Shown one piece after another: positions 1-9,480 of a stretch of DNA of 20,917 nucleotides. The DNA lies in assembly GCF_001949145.1 (NCBI RefSeq), contig NW_019091677.1:78816-99732 (forward strand). Direction: 5' to 3'. This stretch comes from Acanthaster planci (lineage: Eukaryota > Echinodermata > Asteroidea > Valvatida > Acanthasteridae). The first letter of the stretch is position 1. Each line of letters starts with the position of its first letter. Position numbers and translations under genes: made by a program. The notes under the pieces are model-generated. The model made no database searches and was not told where the DNA came from. It saw nothing but the letters and a program-made list of their open reading frames with translations.

Positions 1-248
1 AAGTTGTTGGATATTGTTGGACTAAGCATGGTGCTTAAAACATGCTTGGAGCAGGGTTAGGGTTAATGGTCTAATACACAAAACTGACATTTGACCTCCT
101 AGAGAGCCATGAGTGGATCCATGTACACAATACATGAAGGTTGGGACTACATGGGCAATAATGGTAACACTGTCAGCAATGGGGCCAATGTTTACAGCCT
201 TGTATTACATGTAACGCCCACCGATGACTACATGTACATTCCACTCAC

Positions 249-339
249 CCTGTGTGTCACTATCAGAACGAATCTTGATGTTACGGATTGTTATAGGCTC
301 AGAGCGACCGGTTCCATCGCCAAAGTAAGGGTATTTATC
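249..339 (-). CDS. Possible internal exon of an unknown minus-strand gene (weak)
   Basis: On the minus strand a 91-bp open stretch lies between a good acceptor (TTATCCTCTTCAG|, exon base 339) and a good donor (CACAGG|GTGAGT, GT at 248-247). It encodes 30 residues (phase 0 to 1) starting DKYPYFGDGTGRSEPITIRN, with balanced composition and no low complexity. I do not recognise the family. The frame continues open on both sides, so an exon is not required. A partner to the right cannot be fixed, though an open minus-strand stretch at 491-706 is nearby. Confidence 0.2.
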
Positions 340-359
340 CTGAAGAGGATAACTGACTG

Positions 360-2120
360 ATGGCTGAACCTCATATAACTCACCTTCCATCCTGTAGATA
401 GGTGAAAAGAAAAGAACAACTGAAGCTATCTACTATACATGTTGTTACAGATGTGCTACCACTCCCCTGGTACATACCAGTATGTGAACATTAAGTTGTT
501 GGTAAATTTTCAAAATTTCCCCCTTTAACTAAAAAATTAGTGATATCTCTAGCATAATTCTGAACAAACGAAACTGGTACAGTTACAAGTAAATCTTTTG
601 TAAGAACAATTAATTTATCACCTGTTTCTGATTCAACCTTGACGTACCAGTAATAACATAGTAGGATCGGTTTTGTTTTTCTCCTAACATACATGTACAT
701 AAACACAGTGCTACTTGTACCAATAATACAAAGACACTAATTTCGGTTTATTCTCAGTTAAGCTTCACGGTTTTTAGAAATGAAACAAATGTCATATTAT
801 CTCTGATGGTTTGCTTCACTGATGCGGATAGCTGACTAAAGATTATGCTTCGCTGTCACCATCAATTGATATACGCAATTGAAGCAATCTGTACAAGGGC
901 TTTGGCATAAGAAAGCAATTAATTCTGTGCTGCTTGACAAACTACCGGGTACATGTACATGTAGCAACACTGACTGATTCTTTGAAATCCCAAGTTAATA
1001 ACAATGCACTTGACACGTCAAAAAGAATGAATGCAATGCTTCAATGGAGGAGAAACAGCAATGACAATGTATCCACACCGCAGATGAAAAAAATTAGGAG
1101 GGATTTAATACAATATCAATAAACAATATTAGTACATGTGACATTTCCATCTAATTGCAATGCAAGAGGGAGAGACATGTGTAAAAGGAGAAGATATGTA
1201 CAATTACAATATCGACAAGTTCTGCATTGGCTAAATGTGGTACTGGGTAAGAGATAAGGTGTGAAAATCAGCCAACCCTTGCTGAACAGTGAACCCTCTG
1301 CATATACATGTACATGTATATTTCCCCCTCATCCTCAGTCTGAAGCTAACCACTGGTAAAGAATCTTGAGGTCATTTCCACGCAACCTCTTTTGGGGAAA
1401 CTATAATCTACCTTATTTTGCCATTTTGGGAGCAAATGACTCTCCTCCAAAAGCTTGCATAAATGTTGTTAGCTGCATGTATCAATATTGGAAAGAGAAA
1501 AAAACTCAAGAAAACAAAAACTCAATATATACAAGTGCGGATTTTTCACCTTTCATATTCCTCCCTTTAAGTGCATAATTTTCATCCTGCAGTGTGACGT
1601 CAATGGAATGTGCCTTGACCGAAGTCTGTGTGCTGTGAAGGCCTCCTGTCCATATAATCAGATCAGGGGGCAATTATACACCACACAGGGATAATATGTG
1701 AATACACTGCCTGGAGATAGGCTGGAATTCACTTGGTGGTTATCGCTCTTTTTATGAAGTTGATATTTTAGTTGGTTTTTAGTGTTGATGCAAGGCGGTT
1801 GTGACTTAATCATTTGCTTGAGATGTCATTGGAGTGTATAAACAGGCACTGGAGTATCAGTGACAGAATACTGTACCCAGGTGTTATGCATGTCAATTAT
1901 TAGGGTTATTGTTTTAGCCCTTCACAGCATCTATGAAGGGACTTAACCAGGCTAACATGTACAGTGCACAAGTGAACAAGACATTTTAAATGTTGTACAT
2001 GTATCGGAACATGTAGCAACATTTGGCAAAAGAAAACCCAAAGGAAATCTATTGTCCACTTTATCCATAGCCCACACTGCCAATCCTCTAACCCTGCATA
2101 CATGTACATGCAGATCAGAC
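360..2120. other. Gene-free stretch, left part
   Basis: Apart from TACATG palindromes I see no supported gene here. Short open frames on both strands have no domain, no paired splice signals and AT-driven composition. Confidence 0.6.
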
Positions 2121-2130
2121 CTCCAATTTC

Positions 2131-2150
2131 CCGACGGCCACGGCCGTCGG
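2131..2150. repeat. GC-rich perfect inverted repeat, 9-bp arms
   Basis: CCGACGGCC and GGCCGTCGG flank a two-base loop (2131-2150). It stands out in AT-rich surroundings and opens the CpG-rich patch that runs to about 2920. It would form a tight hairpin in single strands; no role can be assigned. Confidence 0.7.
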
Positions 2151-2829
2151 TGCCTCCCATTTGGCCGTGATGCCTCCAAAATGTGAGTGTGTTTCACCGC
2201 CAAGATGGCAGTGCCTTTTTTTCTCTTCGCCGTAGTGCCTTACTCGTGCATATAGACTGCCCCTGTTCAGTGAGGTACACAGAAAGTGGCATGGAAAGCG
2301 ACATACACATCGCTCTATGATCGTTCACATTCGACCGGAACACCGTGCCGCACCACCCAAATGTATGGCATGCATGCATATGCAGGGCGTGCGTGCACTG
2401 TACATGTACATGGGAATATCGCACACTCAACCCGCCACGCACTAGCGGCCCGGCCTGCTCCATGCACACTGCATATTCGCAAGCACGGCACAGGCAACAC
2501 CCGCCGGCCTATCCAACGACTTAACATAACATCGCATGCCTATGCCAAGTATTTTAATGTACCATGCAATAATGTTGGTCTAGAACAAGTGTTCATCAAC
2601 GCGTACACGTTTATGGTATATGTATATCGAGAGCTCCATGGGACAATTGTATGATCGTGGCAGTATTTTAACTAACACCACAATGTAGTGCTTGCAGTTT
2701 ATGCTACGTGCCGCGTGCGATCCAAACTGTACATACACGACATCGGTCGATCGGGATTACGCTGATTAATTCTCACGTACGTTGTTGTGTGCAAACTTAC
2801 TGGCTTGGCCAGTTTTTGTGGTACGCAAA

Positions 2830-2918
2830 ATGCCGAGGAAAGAACGGCTGCAGTCAAAACAGGCCGAAGCCTTTCAACACTTGGCTGCTGGTTCAGCACT
2901 TATCACGGACATGCTCAG
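2830..2918 (+). CDS. Possible first coding exon of an unknown gene (weak)
   Basis: At the end of the CpG-rich patch, ATG at 2830 opens 29 codons plus two bases, beginning MPRKERLQSKQAEAFQHLAA, up to CTCAG|GTATAA (donor GT at 2919-2920), phase 2. The basic start and alternating charged and small residues look more like protein than the translations nearby. I do not recognise the peptide. No acceptor or second exon can be matched downstream, and the donor is only average. It may equally be chance in GC-richer DNA. Confidence 0.2.
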
Positions 2919-2982
2919 GTATAATGCGTATCCCACTTTTTCTTAGACCTGAATCATTTTCATGCGATATAAAAAAAATTGG

Positions 2983-3060
2983 GATGGCATCAGAGCCCAT
3001 AACTTTGGTACGCTGATGGCATCATTGCCCATAACTTTGGTACGCTGATGGCATTAATGC
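2983..3060. repeat. Short tandem repeat, 32-bp unit, about 2.4 copies
   Basis: Two 32-bp copies (2983-3014 and 3015-3046) share GATGGCATCA...GCCCATAACTTTGGTACGCT, and a third start follows at 3047. The third copy contains the perfect palindrome GGCATTAATGCC (3049-3060). It is followed by further ATGCC/GGCAGTGCC motifs up to about 3125, similar in style to a patch at 2150-2240. Confidence 0.75.
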
Positions 3061-3888
3061 CCTCATATTTAGCATTACTGCCCTTTATTTCAGCCAGTCC
3101 ACCAATGCCAAATGGCAGTGCCCTAAAAAAAAACACGAAATACGAGGCCTGTGTACATGTGTATCTAATTTTCTGTATTTAACATACACTGTACATGTAC
3201 ATGCACAATAACGTGTTAATAACTAACAAAGTTAGACAGATACTAGTTTATAATGCATGTCCGCTTGATACACATTCATGCCAGGATTTTGACACCAAAC
3301 TTTTGGCAACATACACTGAAAATTTAACTGTCCATTTGGCTTTTTAATGAACAGGACTGTGCATGTACAGTAGTTGAGACTTAGAAGTCCATTGCTGATA
3401 CCAATACGCCATAGAAGAAAAACATGTTTGATGGACATTTACAAACATTACATGTACAGTATTTGCCTACGTGAGCAAAGTATGCTGCAGCATTATGTAC
3501 ATGTAGGCTGAACTTCTGAATTTGTAAAACTGAACTCAGGACAGGCACTACTAATGATTATAAATCATGTGCACTGGCGGGCTCTGTCAACAGGAAATCT
3601 GTCTTTATCTGTGGAATATGTATGAACTACTGCTCAGTATTACCTTGCAACATACATTTATGGAGCTTAAAGCCTCAATCACTGTACCAAACATGCACAT
3701 CTCCTGGGTCTGGGTCCAGACGCCAGAAGGAGACTATTTCTAGTCTACGTTGAAGAGGGTTGTTTAGCAGTAAGCAGATATTGCCTGCTAAGTAAATTGT
3801 GATCTAAAACTTATCAGTAGAGATTCAACAGTACTCTTACAATTTCAAAGAAGATGGTTTTAATGCATGTAAGTTACATGTACTTCTT

Positions 3889-4417
3889 AAGAGCAACTCA
3901 AAGGAAAACATGTTTTCTCTGATTGTATCTGTTCAAATAAATATGGAAGCATCCAAATCCAATGCAGTGTCATTTGTCTTCAGAGCTCAACTATAACAAG
4001 CATAAAAGGTTTTTTCTGTTCATGCCAAGATGCGAATTCTGAACATGCTGAATGTAGATTGCGTCAATTTGAGAAAACAGAGAAAATGAGGGAAACCCTC
4101 GCCCTGTGTTGGTAGTGGAGAAACCCTTGTGCATGTCAAACCGCGCGTGTAGCCATTGTTAGTAGCCATTGTTTGGCATGCACAAGGGTTTGTCCACTAT
4201 GAACATAGGGCGAGGGTTTCCCTCAGTTTCTCTGTTTTCTCAGAATGATGCAATCTACATTCAGCATGTTCAGAGTTCGCATGAACAGAAAAAAGCCCTT
4301 TTATGCTTGTTATAGTTGAGCTCTGAAGACAAATGACACTGCGTTGGATTTGGATGCTTCCATATTGATTGGAACAGATACAATCAGAGAAAACATGTTT
4401 TCCTTTGAGTTGCTCTT
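3889..4417. mobile_element. Foldback element: about 250-bp inverted arms around a 29-bp spacer
   Basis: The left arm (3889-4141) and right arm (4171-4417) are reverse complements with scattered mismatches and one indel of about 8 bp near 4025-4040. The outer ends read AAGAGCAACTCAAAGG and its inverse, the inner ends GTGGAGAAACCCTTGTGCAT and its near inverse. The spacer carries a 12-bp direct repeat (GTAGCCATTGTT at 4149 and 4162). Fainter inverse similarity may continue outward to about 3857 and 4455. There is no coding capacity, so it would be a non-autonomous foldback or long-TIR MITE. The superfamily is unknown and no target duplication is evident. Confidence 0.85.
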
Positions 4418-5194
4418 CAAAATGATTACAGACTAACTTACCAAAACATCATTATTGCGACTGCTTGAAGTCTTTGGACGTTAATCAATTTACACTTGCA
4501 ACTGGATGAGATACCACATGTATCATGGTACATGTGTGTACATGTACATGTACAATGTACCGGTATCAATCACAGCATTTATGGTGGCACACATCACTAA
4601 TGTACACAATTTTGTATGTGTTCACATTCAAATGTACATACATGTACTTAACGCATCAGTGTACATGTACAGTATGCATTCACACTGTAAATGTTTCTGA
4701 CCTTTGCTCTTGCTCATGTTTCAGTTTGTAAAACAAATAAAAAAGATGATACCATCACCAAATCACACAAAACGTTACTGCTTGGATCAAGTACCGGTAA
4801 CTGAAGTACATGTACATGTATGCAGTTCATTCTGAAACTTATTAAAGTTGGAGCAAGTTTCAATGGGGGTACAGTTGATGTACAATGTACATGTACATGT
4901 AAGCTAAGCCTTAATTGACTTCCTTTCTCACAAATTTCAGCCAATCAGAAAAAGGCAGATATTCTACATTAATGAATTATGCACGTAGAGTGAGCAATCA
5001 GCATCACGTAAAAACACAATCACATTCATTTTGGGAGCACATATGGACACTGTACATGCTGTACACGTCAGTATGTAGAATAACCTAGGGATAAAATGTA
5101 CACTGTACCTAGAGGATTTCAGCCTTAACACTTGTGTGTAAATTCATATGTACATTCCTGCACTCAACATCTGTTACACTAACCAAACATTTGC

Positions 5195-5300
5195 ATGATG
5201 ATGGATCTGTCACAAATCAGCAGAGATCTACCTCACCAGAACTTGAACCTAAGACTTCTAGAATGCAACTCCGGTGCTCTAATAATTTCATACTACAGGT
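5195..5300 (-). repeat. tRNA-like SINE relic (minus strand)
   Basis: Read on the minus strand, the stretch ends with GGTTCAAGTTC (5249-5239), close to the RNA polymerase III B box GGTTCGANNCC. It is preceded by ATTAGAGCACCGGAGTTGCA (5284-5265), the usual D-arm to anticodon-arm sequence of tRNA-derived elements. The A box is degraded and no functional cloverleaf is expected. The 99-bp minisatellite begins about 50 bp to the right. Confidence 0.45.
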
Positions 5301-5348
5301 ATAGGCATTTGTCAATAGCACAACAATTTTTCTGTCGATGTTCACAGG

Positions 5349-5722
5349 TGACCCATGCACCACGATTCTCTTGGTTGGAAGAGCTGTTCAACCTACTGCA
5401 GCTGCAACCTGGTAAAGGGACAGTCCTCCATGCATGGTTCACAGATGACCCATGCACCACGATTCTCTTGGTTGGAAGAGCTCTGTTCAACCTACTGCAC
5501 CTGCAACCTGGTAAAGGGGGAGTCCTCCATGCATGGTTCACAGATGACCCATGCACCACGATTCTCTTGGTTGGAAGAGCTCTGTTCAACCTACTGCACC
5601 TGCACCCCGGTAAAGGGACAGTCCTCCATGCATGATTCACAGATGACCCATGCACCACGATTCTCTTGGTTGGAAGCAGTTCAACCTACTGTACATGCAT
5701 CCTGGTAAAGGGACAGTCCTTC
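5349..5722. repeat. Minisatellite, 97-99-bp unit, about 3.8 copies
   Basis: Copies start at TGACCCATGCACC at 5349, 5446, 5545 and 5644, so the periods are 97, 99 and 99 bp. Copies are nearly identical; the first lacks two bases and the fourth is shortened and diverged. A 99-bp period keeps all frames open, which explains the open frames seen on both strands here. The 97-bp first unit shifts frame, and the predicted peptides match no domain I know, so I treat the array as non-coding. Confidence 0.92.
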
Positions 5723-6697
5723 AGTCATTAACTACAGGGAATTACTTGCTTTTTTCATTATAAAAAATCTAACATTTCTTGGTATGACATGGTCGATATT
5801 TTTACTGCATAAAATAGTGAAATTTGAGGTATTTTCAATGAAAAGGAGTAGTGTTGGTACAATAGTTTAGATTTCTCCCCATGTACATGTACCACAACAC
5901 TATTCATGACCCTTTGAATCAAGTACACCGTACATGTACATGTAGGTGCACGAAGGAAAAGCTACACGTACAGCCAGCACTCCGGGACAAGAAACAAAGA
6001 GTACCCAGCGATGTCATGCCAACTGTGAGAATGAACAGCACTTTCTGTGTTACACAATTATAACATCACCTTATCTGCTAAGAAATAAGACTGTCACTTG
6101 AAAAACTTTGGACTGTTGTCTGATACCCGTACATTTACATACGTGTAATTTAAGTTTCAAGTTTGCACAGTGACTTCAATACCACTGTACAGGACAGCAG
6201 TTATCACTCTTGGTAAATCACAGTCAACTGATTATACTGATAACTCAAAGAATATTTTAAGCATTGTCATATCAGTGGGAAAAAGTTCATTGACATCTGT
6301 GCAGACTGGGGTTTTGAGTGCAAAAAACACACAAAATACAAATCATTCAATTAGGATATAGACAAAAATTGTTTTCATGATTTACATGAAGGTCCTACAT
6401 GTAGAGCAAGGCCATGTCTTCAGGTGACAAAATGCATGCAAATTACATGTACATTCACATAATAAACTCATACATGTACATGTACAGGTATGTAAAACAC
6501 TTAACTGTAAGCACAATTCCTAAGTGAAAAATGACATTTAACAAAAGACAGTGGATATTTAGTTAAGTAAATTTGAGTCAACAGTATTTAGCCAGCGACA
6601 AGTAGACAGCACCTTCTTTGATACGCATACATGAGTAAGCCTATAAAGGTTATTAAACGACTACATGTACTAGATTACAAGTTCTGCTACATGTATG

Positions 6698-6785
6698 TCT
6701 GCTGTCTAGTGGATAGTATCTTCTGAGCTCATGTGGAATGTTCCCACCTTGGTTTGATTCCCAGACAGACCTACATGTAGCACCT
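6698..6785 (+). repeat. tRNA-like SINE relic (plus strand)
   Basis: TGTCTAGTGG (6703-6712) resembles an A box and GGTTTGATTCC (6751-6761) a B box. Their spacing of about 48 bp between starts is as in tRNA genes, and the sequence between reads like a D-loop and anticodon arm. Acceptor-stem pairing is not preserved, so it is more likely a SINE head than a working tRNA gene. Confidence 0.45.
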
Positions 6786-7319
6786 TTTTTGTCCAAAAGA
6801 ATTCAAAATATTCTTCTTTTTCAAACATTCAATTCCTGGGAGAGAGTTCCATATGCAGATACCATTTGACACCCTGTGCATAAACCCTTTTCCTCCAACA
6901 ACCCAAGCATTTTCCTCAAAAAACAAAAGCCCTGTTCTCTCTTTTTTTTCTGACATGTCTGATATGAAAGAGGACATCACCAACAACTTATTTACATAAT
7001 TTGTTTCAAAGAAGTAAATTTGTTCCCTTACCATTGGAATTGGGTGCTGATCATGTTGAAAAAAATTCGCATTCCGCACAATGATGACACGCACCGATGA
7101 AATACCCGACGGCTGTTGTTTTCAACATGATTCATTGCATTCACGTATACACACAAGGCTTCATTACGCGTGATACAAAGTCGCTGATAAAACAGCACTG
7201 GGATTACCGTCTCTGTCTCTAACCATGTTCCCAGACCAAACAAACTCCAACTGTTTGTGTTTGGTATCAGTCAATGATCAGGAATTAATCGCTGTAGTAA
7301 ATGAATGGCCCAAATCGAA

Positions 7320-7566
7320 ACCAAAATTTCACGGACTTCTACACTGGAAATCACCCCCAGTATCCGGTTTGTAAGTGTGACGTCACTTCAGTTTAAACCA
7401 CACCCCCCTGCACATGCACAGCACATATGGTCACAAGCCGTTTAAAAGGAACCATGGAACCGGAAGTTAACACGCAATTTCAGCAATCGTCCAATGGGAG
7501 CCTGCAAATCGTGGCGCATCCGCCTTTGTCACAAAGTCACTTATTAACCGGATAAAATACATCGGG
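7320..7566 (+). promoter_or_regulatory. Promoter-like patch with CRE, CACCC, ETS and CCAAT motifs and a following splice donor
   Basis: Within 250 bp there are a perfect CRE (TGACGTCA, 7378-7385), a CACCCCCC stretch near 7399, TTTAAAAGG (7441-7449), a well-placed ACCATGG (7451-7457), the full ETS site ACCGGAAGT (7459-7467) and CCAAT (7491-7495). A good donor GGGTGAGT follows (GT at 7566-7567). The ATG at 7454 opens a frame of 33 codons ended by TAA at 7553. This resembles a CpG-type animal promoter with an untranslated or short-uORF first exon. No downstream exon can be joined, so it stays tentative. The hAT-like element lies 145 bp beyond the donor. Confidence 0.35.
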
Positions 7567-7711
7567 TGAGTGATCCATACACGCAAAATGCATTTTCCTA
7601 GCATGCCTAGAGTCTCCACTTTTTGGATTGACCGTTGTGGGGCCAAGGATACGGAGGGAGTCCAGTCGACTGGCTGTCCCCCAATCTGGGGCTACACTGA
7701 CCCCTGCAGCT

Positions 7712-8666
7712 CAGTGTTGTAGGTCTCGAGACCTGGTCTCCATCTCGAGACCTTTTTTGCGGTCTTGGTCTCGCCCTGTCAAAGTCTCGGTCTTGGGAGG
7801 GCTGGTTTTGGTCTCAAAAGCGCCGGTCTCGGATGCCACAGTCTCGGGTCTCCCCCTCGAGACCAGTTGAAACCATAACAGAATGCGCATTATTTATATC
7901 AGTGGTTGAAGATTTGACTCGGGCGGAGGTAATTTTGCCTTTTTCAATTGTGTGCATGCGTGGTAGCTAGATGCACAGTAATGTTCAGATTTTTTGCAAC
8001 AAACAATGAAATTGATGCTGGAATAAAGACTAGTCAATGCAACATGATGCAACCTTGTCCAGAGTTGTTACTTTATTTCCGATCCAGAGTAGCCATGCTG
8101 CTTGACACCATGGAGATGAGGTTGTGAGTAGCGGAATTTGCTCACTTGACTGGTTCCCGTTCCCCACGTAGTCTCCTGCTGAACATATGGCCAAGACGGG
8201 AACCAGTCTGTGTGTGTGCGCATGCTATGAATTGTGTGCACGTGTGAAAGTGCTTTCATTCCATCTTGTATGTGGTACGTGTTGTTTTAGTAGTTTTGTT
8301 ACAGTACATCTTTTTTGGACATTTATTTTTCAGTATTTTGCTTACAAAAAATAGTCTAGGCCTAAGGATATTTGTTTTAATGTTCACATCATATCATTTG
8401 GGACACTCAGGTTGAAAATGACCAGACCAGGGTAAAAGTAGAGCAGTATCATTTCTTTATACTTAATTGTACTGCCATGTGTGTCCCTGTTTACCTTTTG
8501 GTAAAAACTAAACATTGGTATATTTGGTCTCGGATGTCGTGATCTTTGTGCTCTTGGTCTCGACACGCTCGACCTGCAAAAGTCTCGGTCTCGAAGTCCT
8601 GGTCTTGAACTTTGAAAGAGTAGGTCTGTCTCAGTCTTAGACATCAAGATCTCTGATACAACACTG
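7712..8666. mobile_element. Non-autonomous hAT-like DNA transposon, 955 bp, with GGTCTCG-rich subterminal regions
   Basis: The ends are a perfect 10-bp inverted repeat, CAGTGTTGTA (7712-7721) and TACAACACTG (8657-8666). The flanking 8-mers are CTGCAGCT (7704-7711) and CTGCTGCT (8667-8674), identical at seven of eight positions, fitting a hAT-type 8-bp target duplication. CAGTG ends and 8-bp duplications are hAT features. Both subterminal regions (about 7720-7865 and 8525-8640) are packed with GGTCTCG/TCTCGAGACC motifs, the sort of arrays hAT transposases bind. The middle has a 13-bp inverted repeat (8148-8160 and 8196-8208). No transposase is encoded. Confidence 0.75.
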
Positions 8667-8770
8667 CTGCTGCTACATGTAGCTGCTATGCATGTCATGC
8701 CTGCCCGGCGCCCCCGCCATGGCCTGCCCAATACATTTTCTGCACGATAGTCTTTTCAGTTTATACTAGG

Positions 8771-9126
8771 CTAGGCCTTTATAGCCTGTTACACCCCAAC
8801 TATAGCATAAGTCCCAACTGTAGTGCTGCAGTTGGGCTGGCCCAACTATTGTTGACCAATGTGGGAAATGTCTCAACATTATCTAAGTCAATGTGTCTCA
8901 CACTTGACACATTTCATCAAAAATGTGGCACTAACTTCTTAGCCCTATGACCAATGACATGACATTTGTAAATAATATGACTTTGGCACATGCTGGGCAC
9001 ATCATGCACACAGGATTTCTCTGCTGTAGTTGGGTCGGCCCAACTGTGGCACTCTAGTTGGGACGGGCCCAACTATAGTTAGGACTGATGCTATAGTTGG
9101 GGCGTAACATACTGTGCATGGCCTAG
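8771..9126. mobile_element. Small terminal-inverted-repeat element (MITE) built on CCCAACTATAG motifs
   Basis: The left end from 8787 (TGTTAC.CCCCAACTATAGCAT.AGTCC) is matched in inverse by the right end finishing at 9109, over about 37 bp with few mismatches. Beyond that core, CTAGGCC (8771-8777) and GGCCTAG (9120-9126) also pair. The motif CCCAACT or its inverse AGTTGGG recurs many times at both ends and is nearly absent from the central AT-rich part. There is no coding potential. The superfamily is unassigned, and exact ends are uncertain because I cannot fix a target duplication. It lies only about 100 bp right of the hAT-like element. Confidence 0.7.
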
Positions 9127-9230
9127 TACTGTATTACATTAAGCGCTTTATCCGCCTGAACATTTGCTGCGACTGGCCAGCAAAACCGCTTAAGCACTTG
9201 AAATCTCACATGCACAGAAATGTTACTTAC

Positions 9231-9480
9231 ATGTTTTTGCTTCGGCGATAGCCAACTCCGCCAGAAAACAACGGAAATCTTAAGCCTAAACTCAGAAACG
9301 GTTAAGATGCGGCCATTTTCCACTTCTCCGTCACATCATCATCAGATTTCGCCATGTTTAGGCTTCAACATGAATAATTCATTTTGGGGTCGCGCACACT
9401 GCATGCAAAGATGAAACGCGCGGGAACGATATGACGTGGAGGCAAGTGCACTACCCGTATGTCACAAGAGGGCGCGGTAT
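9231..9480 (-). promoter_or_regulatory. Second promoter-like CpG patch, probably minus-strand
   Basis: The stretch is richer in CpG than its surroundings. It holds an E2F-like CGCGCGGGAA (9418-9427), a half-CRE TGACGTGG (9432-9439), and a YY1-like GGCCATTTT (9311-9319). On the minus strand a strong donor ACAT|GTAAGTAAC follows (GT at 9230-9229). A short minus-strand reading frame beginning ATGGCGAAATCTGATG (from about 9354) stops after 17 codons. A first exon reading left from about 9420 to 9231 is possible. No downstream exon can be tied to it. Confidence 0.28.

Larger units (their letters stand above)
2121..2920. other. CpG-richer patch
   Basis: CpG and GC content rise visibly, with CCGACGGCCACGGCCGTCGG at its left border, GCATGCATGC-type runs near 2370 and CGATCGG near 2747. 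Several open frames cross it but overlap each other on both strands, as expected from fewer AT stops. It may be an unmethylated regulatory island. The only coding hint is the weak exon at its right end. Confidence 0.4.
946..6490. repeat. Dispersed palindromic motif TACATGTACATGTA
   Basis: The self-complementary 14-mer TACATGTACATGTA is present at 950, 1305, 4539, 4807, 4888, 5931 and 6471. Many 8-12-base variants (for example near 2099, 2399, 3190, 3494, 5881) lie between. Beyond about 6500 I find only isolated short versions (such as 8673-8682, 12280, 18075). The copies are separate, not one array, and carry no constant flanks. Confidence 0.85.

Noticed and set aside
54-65. GGGTTAGGGTTA resembling telomeric repeat
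   Set aside because: Only two units, no array, and ordinary sequence on both sides; not evidence of a telomere.
5195-5708. Open frames on both strands across the 99-bp array, predicted repeat proteins
   Set aside because: The 99-bp period keeps every frame open, the first unit is 97 bp and shifts the frame, and there is no domain or splice support.
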